Below are positions 48,725-57,546 of a stretch of 64,000 bases of DNA, piece by piece. Under the pieces are notes generated by a model. That model was given only the letters and a program-made list of their open reading frames with translations, made no database searches and was not told the origin of the DNA. Positions within the stretch are counted from its first letter, which is position 1; each line of letters begins with the position of its first letter. The DNA lies in the NCBI GenBank assembly GCA_035548125.1, contig DASZTV010000068.1:31419-95418 (forward strand), read 5' to 3'. The stretch is from DASZTV01 sp035548125 (GTDB taxonomy: Bacteria; Actinomycetota; Actinomycetes; JAFAQI01). The position numbers and the translations under genes are program-made.

Positions 48725-50004
48725 GCGCCCTGCGACGGTTCCGGCACGACACCTTCGCCTCGCTCACGAACCCGAACTACCGGCTGTACTTCTCCGGTCA
48801 GTCACTCTCGCTCGTCGGCACGTGGATGCAGACGATCGCGCAGTCGTATCTGGTCTTCCAGCTGACCGACTCGGGCACCGATGTCGGCTTGGTCGTCGCG
48901 CTCCAGACCTTGCCGGTCATGCTGCTCGGTCCGTACGGAGGAGTCGTTGCCGACCGGGTGGACAAGCGTCGGCTGATGGTGATCCTGCAGACGCTGATGG
49001 GGCTGCAGGCGCTCGTGCTCGGTCTGCTCACCGTGACGCACGTCGTGCGGCTGTGGGAAATCGCCGTGCTCGCCGTGATCCTTGGACTCAACAACACCTT
49101 CGAGAACCCGGCGCGGCAGTCGTTCGTGCTCGAGATGGTGGGCCCCGACTACGTCCGCAATGCGGTGACCCTCAACTCGGTGATGGTCAACGCCGCCCGT
49201 GCCGTCGGACCCGCCGCGGCCGGCCTGATCATCAACGCGGGTGGGCTCGGCGTCTGCTTCCTGATCAACTCGGCAAGCTTCATTGCGGTCGTCGGATCGC
49301 TTGTCCGTATGGACGTCGCCGCGTTGAACCCGTCGCCGCCCGCAGTCCGGGCAAAGGGTCAGCTCCGTGAGGGCCTGCGCTACGTCCGCAACGAGGTCGG
49401 CCTCGCAGTGCCGTTGGTGATGATGGCGATCGTCGGTTGCCTCGCCTACGAGTTCCAGGTGACCCTTCCCGTGGTCGCGGCGCGCGCGTTCGACGGCGGT
49501 TCGCGGACGTACGGCTTCATGACGGCCGCGATGGGTGTCGGCGCCGTGATCGGCGGGCTCTACGCCGCCGGACGAGGCAAGACCGGCCTCGCCTCGATGG
49601 TGCGCTCCTCGGCGGTGTTCGCTGTGGTGATCGCGGCGGCGGCAGTCGCGCCGAACCTCGGCGTCGAGATCGTCGCGCTCGCCGCAGTAGGCGCAGCGAG
49701 CGTCACGTTCTTGTCGAAGGGCAACAGCACGCTTCAGCTCGCGTCCGACCCGCAGATGCGTGGCCGGGTCATGGCGTTGTGGTCGGTCGCCTTTCTTGGC
49801 TCCACGCCCATCGGCGGTCCGATCGCCGGCTACGTGGCGCAGCACATCGGCGCCCGCTGGGGTCTCGCCCTGGGCGCGGTGGCGTGCACGGTCGCAGCAC
49901 TGATCGGCATCTCGGTCCTGCGCCGTGTCCGGCGTCCGGTTGCGATGGCCGAGATCGAAGCCGTCGACTCCGAGGACGGACCGCTACTCGAGGCCGCCCG
50001 CTGA
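48721..50004 (+). CDS. MFS transporter (EntS/MFS_3 type)
   Basis: A 427-residue 12-helix major facilitator. It begins FRHDTFASLTNPNYRLYFSGQSLSLVGTWMQ in segments typical of the MFS_3/TMS group, with loop motif GGVVADRVDKRR between helices 2 and 3 and GNSTLQLASDPQMRGRVMALW in the second half. Relatives export siderophores or drugs. It is translationally coupled to the MarR regulator, which suggests ligand-induced efflux. Confidence 0.9.
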   Translation: MSALRRFRHDTFASLTNPNYRLYFSGQSLSLVGTWMQTIAQSYLVFQLTDSGTDVGLVVALQTLPVMLLGPYGGVVADRVDKRRLMVILQTLMGLQALVLGLLTVTHVVRLWEIAVLAVILGLNNTFENPARQSFVLEMVGPDYVRNAVTLNSVMVNAARAVGPAAAGLIINAGGLGVCFLINSASFIAVVGSLVRMDVAALNPSPPAVRAKGQLREGLRYVRNEVGLAVPLVMMAIVGCLAYEFQVTLPVVAARAFDGGSRTYGFMTAAMGVGAVIGGLYAAGRGKTGLASMVRSSAVFAVVIAAAAVAPNLGVEIVALAAVGAASVTFLSKGNSTLQLASDPQMRGRVMALWSVAFLGSTPIGGPIAGYVAQHIGARWGLALGAVACTVAALIGISVLRRVRRPVAMAEIEAVDSEDGPLLEAAR

Positions 50005-50037
50005 CGGTCGGCCCGTCGGCCACTACCGTTGTCACCC

Positions 50038-50703
50038 GTGGGGGAGCTCGCTGCGGCATCGACGGCACCCAGGCGAAGCCTGCGCGCCGCGCTCCGGCGT
50101 CGCAAGCTCGAGCTGCAGTTCTTCTGGTCGTACGGCAAGCAGCGTGCGCGCGCCGACTGGTACCTCCGTCGGTGCAACCGAGTCGGCGCGCAGGCCACGA
50201 TGCTGGGCAAGCCCACCGTCGACGCCACCGACATGGAGGTCGGGGACCACTTCAAGATCTGGTCGACGCACAAGCGCACTCTCGTCACCGGGTGGGGCAA
50301 GCTCCGAATCGGGGACCGGGTGTTCCTCAACAACGGCGTCTTCCTCGCGTGCTGCAAGGAGATCACGATTGGTGACGACGTCGCGATCGCCAACGAGGTC
50401 TACATCACCGACAGCGACAGCCACGGCGTCGAAGGGCGGCCGGTCCGCGAGCTCCCGGTCCGCATCGGCAGCGGTTCGTGGATCGGTGCGCGGGCGATCA
50501 TCCTGCCCGGCGTCACGATCGGCACCCGTGCGCTCGTCGCGGCCGGATCGGTGGTGACCCGCGACGTTCCCGACGACACGCTGGTCGCCGGCAACCCGGC
50601 CAGGATCATCCGCCAGCTCGTCTACCCGGACGGCGTGACGCGCGCCTGGCACGACGACCCGAACCTCTTCGTCCATCCGGTCTTCGCCGATCCGGAGTCC
50701 TGA
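50038..50703 (+). CDS. Left-handed beta-helix acyltransferase
   Basis: A 221-residue hexapeptide-repeat acyltransferase of the maltose/galactoside/WbbJ type. It has LRIGDRVFLNNGVFL, ITIGDDVAIANEVYI, IGSGSWIGARAIILPGVTIG and the end GNPARII. A conserved His in SDSHG could be catalytic. It probably acetylates a sugar of a surface polysaccharide. GTG 50038 start. It is followed closely by a methyltransferase. Confidence 0.85.
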   Translation: MGELAAASTAPRRSLRAALRRRKLELQFFWSYGKQRARADWYLRRCNRVGAQATMLGKPTVDATDMEVGDHFKIWSTHKRTLVTGWGKLRIGDRVFLNNGVFLACCKEITIGDDVAIANEVYITDSDSHGVEGRPVRELPVRIGSGSWIGARAIILPGVTIGTRALVAAGSVVTRDVPDDTLVAGNPARIIRQLVYPDGVTRAWHDDPNLFVHPVFADPES

Positions 50704-50723
50704 CGGAGTGAGCCGGTAGCGGC

Positions 50724-51380
50724 ATGGTGCGAATCGGCTTCTCGCCCCTCGAGGCGCTGTTGTACGACCGTTACCAGGCCGAGTCGGTGCTCGTGCCCGT
50801 CGCCTCACGGCTGGCTGATCTCGCCCAGTCACTGCCCGGGTCCGCCAGCTGGCTGGACGTCGGTTGCGGCGGCGGGCACGCGCTGGCCGCCCTCTCCGAC
50901 TGCCGCCCCGACGTCGTAGCGGCGGGACTCGACATCTCCTCGCCGCAGCTCCGCGCTGCCCGCCGCAGGCTCGCCTCGGCGACGACCGTCAGGTTCGTAC
51001 GCGGCTCGGCGGCGACCCTGCCGTTCCGCGGTGCCGCCTTCGACGCTGCCGTCGCGTTGTTCTCCATCAAGCACTGGCCGGACCGGCGCGGCGGGCTGGC
51101 CGAGTGCGCCCGGGTGCTCAGGCCGGGCGGGCGTGTCCTGGTCGCCGAGATCGACGGCGACGCCACGTTCGGGGAGTGGCGGCGGTGGGTCGCCACCGGC
51201 TGCATGGCGCCGGTGCTGCGGCAGGGCTTCTCGGTCGGTGCGTACTTCGCCGTCGTTCGTTCGTCTGTGACGGTTCCCGTGCTGGACGACCTGCTGCGGC
51301 GGGCCGGCTTCGCGCGGGTCAGCGTCGAACGGGTTCCGGGCTACCCGGTGGTGGCGGGCACCGGGACGGTCACCGGCTAG
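50724..51380 (+). CDS. Class I SAM-dependent methyltransferase
   Basis: A 218-residue methyltransferase with SAM loop LDVGCGGGHALAAL, acidic AGLDISSPQL and a GSAATLPFRGAAFDAAVALFSIKHW block. The ATG follows the acyltransferase stop by 20 bp. Its 3' end overlaps the convergent hisN gene by 11 bp. The substrate is unknown. Confidence 0.85.
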   Translation: MVRIGFSPLEALLYDRYQAESVLVPVASRLADLAQSLPGSASWLDVGCGGGHALAALSDCRPDVVAAGLDISSPQLRAARRRLASATTVRFVRGSAATLPFRGAAFDAAVALFSIKHWPDRRGGLAECARVLRPGGRVLVAEIDGDATFGEWRRWVATGCMAPVLRQGFSVGAYFAVVRSSVTVPVLDDLLRRAGFARVSVERVPGYPVVAGTGTVTG

Positions 51381-52158
51381 AGGGGGAGAGTGCGGTCAGA
51401 ACCTGCTCGTGCAGCAGGCCGTTGGTGGCGACTGCGTTGCCACCGTCCACCCGGTCGACCCCGGCGAGATCGGTGAACCGGCCGCCGGCCTCTTCGACGA
51501 TGACGTTCAGCGCAGCCAGGTCCCACAGCGAGACTTCCGGCTCGCAGGCGATATCGATCGCTCCCTCCGCGACCAGCATGTAGCTCCAGAAGTCCCCGAA
51601 CGCTCGGTTGCGCCACACCGAGTCCACCAAGCCGCGGAAGGCGTCGCGGCGGCCCGTCGCGTCCCAGCCCTCGAGCGAGGAGTAGGACAGCGAGGCATCG
51701 GCGAGGTTCGCTACCCGAGATACCTGCAGTCGATCTCCGCTGTCGCCATGACCGCGGTAGGCCCCGCCGCCGCGCGTGGCGTACCAGCGCATGTCGAGCG
51801 CCGGCGCAGAGACCACGCCGACAACCGTGAGTTCGTCGACCTGGAGTGCGATCAGCGTCGCCCATACCGGCACGCCGCGGACGAAGTTTTTGGTGCCGTC
51901 GATCGGATCGATAACCCACCGACGTGGACCGTCGCCTTCCACGCCGTACTCCTCACCCACCACCGCATCGCCCGGTCGATCCGTGGCGATCAGCGCGCGC
52001 GCTGCCCGCTCGACCGCGCGATCTGCGTCGCTGACCGGCGTGAGGTCGGGCTTGGTCTCCACGACGAGGTCTGCCGACCGGAACCGGCCCTTCGTCAACG
52101 AGTCGGCGGCGTCCGCGATGGTGTGCGCCAGTCGAAGGTCCGCGTCCCAACTGGCCAC
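51370..52158 (-). CDS. hisN: Histidinol-phosphatase (inositol-monophosphatase type)
   Basis: A 262-residue Mg2+-dependent phosphatase of the IMP family. Motifs are VVGEEYG (metal Glu pair), WVIDPIDGTKNFVRG (metal DxxDGT) and SLWDLAALNVIVEEAGG. In actinobacteria HisN of this class makes histidinol from histidinol phosphate. Its place upstream of rsgA-aroA-sigR matches the Streptomyces order and supports the call over a generic inositol phosphatase. Confidence 0.9.
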   Translation of the reverse strand: MASWDADLRLAHTIADAADSLTKGRFRSADLVVETKPDLTPVSDADRAVERAARALIATDRPGDAVVGEEYGVEGDGPRRWVIDPIDGTKNFVRGVPVWATLIALQVDELTVVGVVSAPALDMRWYATRGGGAYRGHGDSGDRLQVSRVANLADASLSYSSLEGWDATGRRDAFRGLVDSVWRNRAFGDFWSYMLVAEGAIDIACEPEVSLWDLAALNVIVEEAGGRFTDLAGVDRVDGGNAVATNGLLHEQVLTALSPSSR

Positions 52159-52193
52159 GAATCGAGCCTAGTGACCGCGTTCCAGCGGATATT

Positions 52194-52236
52194 TCACCCG
52201 CGGGGTGACTTGACACGACTGGACTCCGTGTAAAGA
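52194..52236 (+). promoter_or_regulatory. TetR operator and promoter of the TetR-diiron operon
   Basis: TCACCC-GCG-GGGTGA (52194-52208) is a perfect 15-nt palindrome. It sits right before a consensus TTGACA -35 (52210-52215), with TAAAGA (52231-52236) as a -10 15 nt later. A second imperfect ACACG/CGTGT repeat spans the spacer. The gene start is 8 nt beyond the -10, so a leaderless transcript is possible. Confidence 0.6.
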
Positions 52237-52243
52237 CTCGCCG

Positions 52244-52831
52244 GTGATGGCCGAGATCCGCTCCACGCGTGACGCGCTGCTCGATGCGGCGTACGACGTC
52301 ATCGTGGCGGGCAACTGGCAGCGGGCGCGCATGGTCGACGTCGCCGCAACAGCCGGCGTCTCCCGCCAGACGCTCTACAACGAGTTCGGGTCCAAGGACG
52401 CGGTCGCACAGGCGCTCGCCGAGCGCGAGTCCCAACGCTTCATCGAGGGCACCAACCGCTTCATCGACGAGGTCCACCCGGACCGGCCGGTCGAGGCGAT
52501 CGCTGCCGCCACCGAGTGGACGATCCGCGAGGCGTCCGACAACGTGCTGCTCAAGGCCGTGCTCACCGATGACACGCACGACCTGCTGCCGTTCCTGACC
52601 ACCCGCGGCGAGGTGGTCATCGGGGCCGTGCGCCGCAACATCGAGTCGTACTGGCTCTCGCACTGGCCCGACCTTCCCGAGGAGGACGTCGAGCTGGTGT
52701 CCGAGATGGTCGCGCGACTCACCATCTCCTACCTGGTTCTTCCCAGCGACGGCCCCGACGGCTCCGCTGAGGCAATCGCTGCACGCATGGCTCAACTGGT
52801 CGAACGACTGCTGATGAAGGGTACGAAATGA
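52244..52831 (+). CDS. TetR/AcrR family regulator
   Basis: A 195-residue TetR protein with helix-turn-helix VDVAATAGVSRQTLYNEF at about 30-47. Starts GTG 52244 and ATG 52247 are adjacent. It overlaps the diiron gene by 4 bp (ATGA), so regulator and target share one transcript, probably under autoregulation through the palindrome just upstream. Confidence 0.9.
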   Translation: MMAEIRSTRDALLDAAYDVIVAGNWQRARMVDVAATAGVSRQTLYNEFGSKDAVAQALAERESQRFIEGTNRFIDEVHPDRPVEAIAAATEWTIREASDNVLLKAVLTDDTHDLLPFLTTRGEVVIGAVRRNIESYWLSHWPDLPEEDVELVSEMVARLTISYLVLPSDGPDGSAEAIAARMAQLVERLLMKGTK

Positions 52832-53931
52832 GCACAGCCGAGAAGTACGTGACGCCGACGGACGTGACAGAGACCTGGAACGTCGAAACCACCGGTGCCG
52901 CCCGATTCAGCTGGGAGTACGACGACGGTCGCGCGCGTCTGCTGTCGCTCTACCAGAAGGGCAAGGACAAGCAGTGGGACTCGACCAAGCGCATCGACTG
53001 GTCGCTTGACGTCGACATCAACAACCCGGTCGGGCTGCCGGACGGCTACAACCCCTTCATCGGCACCGACATCTGGGACAAGATGACGGAGAAGGAGCAG
53101 AACGCCTTCACGCACAACCAGGCCGCATGGACGTGGAGCCAGTTCATGCACGGCGAGCAGGGCGCGATGATCACCGCCGCCCGCATCGTCGAGACCGTTC
53201 CCGACCTGGACTCGAAGTTCTACGGCGCGACGCAGGTCATGGATGAGGCGCGCCACGTGGAGACATTCGCGCGCTTCCTGCAGGAGAAGGTCGGAACCGT
53301 CTACCCGATGAACCCCGATCTGGCCAGCCTGCTCAACGACGGGCTGTCGGCTCGCGAGTGGGACTACGCCTACCTCGCCATGCAGGTGATCATCGAGGGC
53401 CTCGCACTGGCAGCGTTCGGCCTGCAGCGCGACACCGCCGAGAATGCGCTGGCCAAGCAGCTGCTGGCGTACGTCATGCAGGACGAGGCTCGCCATGTCG
53501 CGTTCGGCCGGCTCGCGCTCAAAGACGCCTACGCGGAGCTGTCGGAGAAGGAGCGCTCGGAGCGCGAGGACTTCGTCGTCGAAGGTTGCTGGTTGATGCG
53601 CAACCGGTTCCTCGGCACGGAGGTCTTCGAGGCGCTTGGACTTCCGGTGCAGGAGTGTCTGGAGATCTCGGAGCACTCGGAGCTGCAGCGGATGTTCCGG
53701 TCGCTCCTGTTCACCCGCATCGTGCCCTGCGTCAAGGACATCGGGTTGTGGGGCGAGAAGGTCCAGAAGTGCTACGCCGAGATGGGCGTGCTCGACATGG
53801 CCGGAGTCAACCTCGAAGAGCTGATGAAGGCCGATGAGGAGCACGCCGACCGCATCGACGAGGAGAAGCGGGCGATGGCAGCCCGCGTCGCCGAGGTCGA
53901 CGAGACCATCGCGCTCGGAGCCGGCGCCTAG
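52828..53931 (+). CDS. Ferritin-like diiron protein
   Basis: A 367-residue helical protein with a complete diiron ligand set. Glu in HGEQGAM, E-x2-H in DEARHVET, Glu in IIEGLAL and E-x2-H in DEARHVAFG give four carboxylates and two His, as in R2-like and AurF-like oxygenases and ferritin-like proteins. No membrane segment. It may be an oxidase, N-oxygenase or desaturase. Its coupling to a TetR regulator suggests a role in response to a small molecule. Confidence 0.8.
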   Translation: MSTAEKYVTPTDVTETWNVETTGAARFSWEYDDGRARLLSLYQKGKDKQWDSTKRIDWSLDVDINNPVGLPDGYNPFIGTDIWDKMTEKEQNAFTHNQAAWTWSQFMHGEQGAMITAARIVETVPDLDSKFYGATQVMDEARHVETFARFLQEKVGTVYPMNPDLASLLNDGLSAREWDYAYLAMQVIIEGLALAAFGLQRDTAENALAKQLLAYVMQDEARHVAFGRLALKDAYAELSEKERSEREDFVVEGCWLMRNRFLGTEVFEALGLPVQECLEISEHSELQRMFRSLLFTRIVPCVKDIGLWGEKVQKCYAEMGVLDMAGVNLEELMKADEEHADRIDEEKRAMAARVAEVDETIALGAGA

Positions 53932-53947
53932 CACTTTGCTCGCTGGG

Positions 53948-54931
53948 CTAGGTTTCGTCGCGGCCGACGAGGAGCCGGCGCAACGAGTCGAGCCGCTCGG
54001 CGCTCGCGTGCCCGGTGGCGACCCAATCGTCGAGCTCGCAGACGTCAGGGTCGAGGTGGTCGCAGTCGCCCGGGCAGTCGGCGGTGCCGGGGGCGAGGTC
54101 GGGAAAGCACTCGACGAGGCGAGAGCGTTCGACGTGCGCCAGCCCGAACGACCGGATGCCCGGCGTGTCGATCACCCATCCGCCGTCGGGCAGGGGGAGG
54201 GCGATCGCCGCAGTCGTCGTGTGCTGGCCCTTCCCGGTTCGTTCGCTGACCTCGCCGATCCGTTGCGCGGCGTCGGGGACCAACGCGTTGACGAGCGTCG
54301 ACTTGCCGACGCCGGACGACCCGACGAGGACCGTGATCCGATCCGCGAGGGTGTCCCGCAGCACCGCTAGCGCCGCTTCGAGCCCCGGGCGTCCCGACTG
54401 CACGATGCTCACCTCGAGGGCGGCGTACAGCGCGACGAGTGGGTCGGGGGGCGCGAGGTCGGTCTTCGTCACGCACAGCACCGGGACGATGTCCGCGTCG
54501 TACGCCGCGACCAGGCAACGATCGATCAGCCGCGGCTGGGGTGGGGGGTCGGCGGCCGCCGCCACCACGACGAGCTGCTCGGCATTCGCGACCAGCACGC
54601 GCTCGACCGGATCTGCGTCATCCGCGCTGCGTCGAAGCACCGAGCGTCTGGGGGAGATCCGGACGATGCGCGCCAGGCTGTCCGGGCCCCCGCCCAGGTC
54701 GCCGACGATCTCGACCTCGTCGCCGACCGCGATCGCGCGTCGCCCGAGCTCTCGGGCCCGCATCGCAACGACCAGCGTCTCCGCGTCGAGGAGGCACCCG
54801 AAGCGACCCCGGTCGACGCTGACGACGCGCGCACTCGCGGCGTCCTCGTGCCGCGGCCGGAGCCGGCTTCTCGGACGCGAGCGCGCGCCGCGGGCGGGGC
54901 GGTCCTCGTCGTCGATCGGCTGCCGGGTCAG
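53948..54931 (-). CDS. rsgA: Ribosome-maturation GTPase RsgA
   Basis: A 327-residue circularly permuted GTPase for late 30S assembly. An OB fold at about 30-95 (DRGRFGCLLD) precedes G4 (CVTKTD), G1 (GSSGVGKST) and G3 (DTPG) in permuted order. A C-terminal zinc region (CPGDCDH...C) follows. The family N-terminus best fits a CTG at 54931 that overlaps the aroA stop as CTGA, with GAGGGAG 7 nt upstream. An ATG at 54982 would add 17 residues and overlap aroA by 55 bp. No ATG/GTG/TTG lies between. Confidence 0.92.
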   Translation of the reverse strand: MTRQPIDDEDRPARGARSRPRSRLRPRHEDAASARVVSVDRGRFGCLLDAETLVVAMRARELGRRAIAVGDEVEIVGDLGGGPDSLARIVRISPRRSVLRRSADDADPVERVLVANAEQLVVVAAAADPPPQPRLIDRCLVAAYDADIVPVLCVTKTDLAPPDPLVALYAALEVSIVQSGRPGLEAALAVLRDTLADRITVLVGSSGVGKSTLVNALVPDAAQRIGEVSERTGKGQHTTTAAIALPLPDGGWVIDTPGIRSFGLAHVERSRLVECFPDLAPGTADCPGDCDHLDPDVCELDDWVATGHASAERLDSLRRLLVGRDET

Positions 54932-56235
54932 GTCTTGGCTCCCTCGACATCGAGCGCCCTGCCGGCGACCATCGCGGCCCACGACTCCTCGAACCCGGGA
55001 AACGTCTTCGCCGTCGTGGCCACGTCGTCGAGCACCACGTCCGGGACGACCAGTCCGACCACTGCGGCCGCCATCGCGAGCCGGTGGTCGTCATAGGTCG
55101 AGAACGTCCCGCCATGCAGCGGTCTCGGCGTGATCGACAGACCCTCGTTGAGCTCCTCGACCTCCGCACCCAGAGCGTTGAGCTCGTGGGTGATCGCCGC
55201 GAGCCGATCTGTCTCATGGCCGCGCAGGTAGCCGATACCGGACAGCTGGGACGGCGAGTCGGCGAGCGCGGCGATCGCCGCGATCACCGGAGTGAGCTCA
55301 CCGGCGCGTCGCAAGTCGAGGGTCACGCCGGTCATTCGCTCGGGGCCGACGACCACGAGCCCGCGGCTGTCCAGCCGAGACATCGCACCGAACTCGCCGA
55401 GCAACTCGGGCAGGAGCGCGCCTGGCTGCGTCGAGTGCTCGGGCCAATCAGGGATCGCAACCCGTCCGCCGGTGACGACGGCCGCCGCGAGGAACGGCGC
55501 GGCGCTCGACAGATCGGGCTCGACGGTCTGTTCTATGGCGGCGAGCTTGCCGGGTGCCACCCGCCACAGGTCGTCGCCGACATCCACGTTCGCGCCGCGC
55601 GCCGCGAGCATCGCAACTGTCATGGCGAGATGGGGCGCGTTGGGCACCGGCGCGGCTCCGATGTGACGCACCTCGACCCCGGCACCGAACGACGGACCGG
55701 CGAGCATCAGCGCGCTGACGAGCTGACTCGACGACGAGGCGTCGACTGCCACCCGCCCGCCGGCGACAGCTCCGGTTCCCACGACGGTGAACGGCGGGGC
55801 GCCGCGGTCGCCGTCGTCGACCTGGACCCCGATCGCTCGCAGCGCGCTGAGCAACGGCGCGACCGGGCGCCGTCGTACGGCCTCGTCACCGTCGAACGTG
55901 ATGGCGCCGCGAGTGAGCGCAGCGACCGGCGGTACGAACCGCAGCACGGTTCCCGCGTTGCCGACGTCGACCTTCGCCGCTTCGCGCGTAAACGATCGTC
56001 CTTCGACCTTCCAGCGCAGATCGTCGGAGTCGTCGATCGAAATGCCGAGCGTCCGAAGCGCGCCGACCATCAGCGTCGTGTCGCGGCTGCGCAACGGATG
56101 GCGCACCACACTCGTGCCCTCCGCGAGAGCGGACAGGACGAGCGCTCGATTGGTCATCGACTTCGAGCCGGGCACGCGGACCGCGGCGTTCACGGCGCCA
56201 TCGGCGGTGGGCGCCTGCCAGTTCTTTCCACTCAC
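54928..56235 (-). CDS. aroA: 3-phosphoshikimate 1-carboxyvinyltransferase (EPSP synthase)
   Basis: A 435-residue enzyme of the shikimate pathway that joins PEP to shikimate-3-phosphate. It starts with VRVPGSKSMTNRAL (substrate loop). It also contains GNAGTVLRF, the SSSSQLVSAL phosphate-binding loop, LRGHETDRL and the late DDHRLAMAAAV. The glyphosate-site Gly lies in the GNAGT motif. The start is the ATG before the conserved W-x-AP. It overlaps rsgA at its stop and is divergent from a hydrolase gene. Confidence 0.95.
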   Translation of the reverse strand: MSGKNWQAPTADGAVNAAVRVPGSKSMTNRALVLSALAEGTSVVRHPLRSRDTTLMVGALRTLGISIDDSDDLRWKVEGRSFTREAAKVDVGNAGTVLRFVPPVAALTRGAITFDGDEAVRRRPVAPLLSALRAIGVQVDDGDRGAPPFTVVGTGAVAGGRVAVDASSSSQLVSALMLAGPSFGAGVEVRHIGAAPVPNAPHLAMTVAMLAARGANVDVGDDLWRVAPGKLAAIEQTVEPDLSSAAPFLAAAVVTGGRVAIPDWPEHSTQPGALLPELLGEFGAMSRLDSRGLVVVGPERMTGVTLDLRRAGELTPVIAAIAALADSPSQLSGIGYLRGHETDRLAAITHELNALGAEVEELNEGLSITPRPLHGGTFSTYDDHRLAMAAAVVGLVVPDVVLDDVATTAKTFPGFEESWAAMVAGRALDVEGAKT

Positions 56236-56271
56236 CCTGAGATCGTCCCATCACACCCGTCGCGGACACTG

Positions 56272-56883
56272 ATGTGCGTGACGACGCTCTCCGCGAGGAC
56301 GCTCGATGTGGATACGCCGAGCGGTCCGGCGCGGGTCACGATGACCAAGCGTGGGAGCAAGGGCCTGTACGTCGTCGGTCACGGGGCCGGCGGAGGGATC
56401 GACGCTGCCGACCTCCTCGCGGTCAGCCAGGCGCTCGCGGACGAGGGCTGGACGGTCGCGCGCGTGGAGCAGCCCTACCGCGTAAAAGGGCGCCGGGCGC
56501 CCGAGCCGGCGCCGAAGCTGGACGTCGCGTGGCTCTCGGTGCTCGCCGCCTTGAAGCGGGAGCGCCGCGGAAAGCTCGTCGTGTCCGGACGTAGCAGCGG
56601 CGCACGCGTGGCGGTGCGGACCGCAGCCGAGGCGGGTGCGGACGGGGTGGTCGCGCTGGCTTTCCCGCTGCACCCTCCAGGCAGACCGGAAAAATCCCGG
56701 TCCGCGGAGCTCGCCGGCCTCACAGTGCCGTTGCTGGTCATCCAAGGGGCGCGTGACACGTTCGGCACCAGGTCGGAGTTCCCCAGGCGCATCCCGATCG
56801 TCGAGGTCGCCGGCGACCACTCGCTCAAGCAGGACACCGCGGCGGTTTCCGACGCGGTCCTCAGTTGGCTGCGCACGCTGTAG
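56272..56883 (+). CDS. Alpha/beta hydrolase (dienelactone-hydrolase/Tex30-like)
   Basis: A 203-residue hydrolase fold. The nucleophile elbow is VSGRSSGARVA (Ser at about 106). The oxyanion strand is YVVGHGAGGG, the Asp is in IQGARDTFG, and the catalytic His is in VAGDHSLKQ. Starts ATG 56272 or GTG 56278. It is the gene just before sigR and divergent from aroA. The substrate is unknown. Confidence 0.82.
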   Translation: MCVTTLSARTLDVDTPSGPARVTMTKRGSKGLYVVGHGAGGGIDAADLLAVSQALADEGWTVARVEQPYRVKGRRAPEPAPKLDVAWLSVLAALKRERRGKLVVSGRSSGARVAVRTAAEAGADGVVALAFPLHPPGRPEKSRSAELAGLTVPLLVIQGARDTFGTRSEFPRRIPIVEVAGDHSLKQDTAAVSDAVLSWLRTL

Positions 56884-56892
56884 CCGGGCCCC

Positions 56893-56922
56893 GGGAATCG
56901 TGCCCGGCCACGGCGTGTTATT
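56893..56922 (+). promoter_or_regulatory. Autoregulatory SigR/SigH promoter of sigR
   Basis: GGGAAT (56893-56898) and GTTATT (56917-56922) are separated by 18 nt, an exact match to the SigR/SigH consensus. The GTG of the long sigR form is at 56929, 7 nt beyond the -10, so this promoter would give a leaderless mRNA. It creates positive feedback under thiol oxidation. Confidence 0.85.
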
Positions 56923-56928
56923 CGGAGC

Positions 56929-57546
56929 GTGAGCGTGGGGCTATTGTCGGCGCCGATGGCCGTCGAGGAGAGTGTCGAGGAGCGCACCGCGCGCTTCGAG
57001 CAGGACGCGCTGCCCTACCTCGACCAGCTCTATTCCGCCGCGCTGCGGATGACCCGCAACCCTTCAGACGCCGAGGACCTCGTCCAGGAGACGTTCGTCA
57101 AAGCGTTCGCTGCCTTCCACCAGTTCACCGAGGGCACGAACCTCAAGGCGTGGCTCTACCGGATCCTCACCAACACCTTCATCAACAACTACCGCAAGAA
57201 GCAGCGGCAGCCGCAGGAGTCCGGTGACGCCGAGGTGGAGGACTGGCAGCTAGCCAGTGCAGCCTCACACGCATCGACCGAGCTGAAGTCGGCGGAGGTC
57301 GAAGCTCTCGACCATCTTCCGGACAGCGACATCAAAGAAGCGCTGCAGGCGCTGCCGGAGGATTTCCGCATGGCCGTCTATCTCGCGGACGTCGAAGGCT
57401 TTTCCTACAAGGAGATCGCGGACATCATGGACACGCCGATCGGCACCGTGATGTCGCGACTGCACCGCGGGCGGCGGGCCCTTCGGGACTCTCTCGAGTC
57501 CTACGCCGCCGAGCGGGGGTACTTGCGGACGGGAGCAGAGGAATGA
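56929..57546 (+). CDS. sigR: ECF sigma factor SigR/SigH (thiol-oxidative stress)
   Basis: A 205-residue group-IV sigma factor. Region 2 holds RNPSDAEDLVQETFVKAFAAFHQF and region 4 has ALPEDFRMAVYLADVEGFSYKEIADIMDTPIGTVMSRLHRGR in parts. Two starts are likely: GTG 56929 (205 residues) from the leaderless SigR-type promoter, and ATG 56956 (196 residues). In Streptomyces a longer SigR form made from the SigR-dependent promoter is short-lived and limits the response; the same may hold here. Its stop overlaps rsrA (ATGA). Confidence 0.94.
   Translation: MSVGLLSAPMAVEESVEERTARFEQDALPYLDQLYSAALRMTRNPSDAEDLVQETFVKAFAAFHQFTEGTNLKAWLYRILTNTFINNYRKKQRQPQESGDAEVEDWQLASAASHASTELKSAEVEALDHLPDSDIKEALQALPEDFRMAVYLADVEGFSYKEIADIMDTPIGTVMSRLHRGRRALRDSLESYAAERGYLRTGAEE

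Noticed and set aside
55084..56271. Long plus-strand frame running into the alpha/beta hydrolase
   Set aside because: Its first 396 codons are antisense to aroA; only the part from 56272 has a conserved fold.
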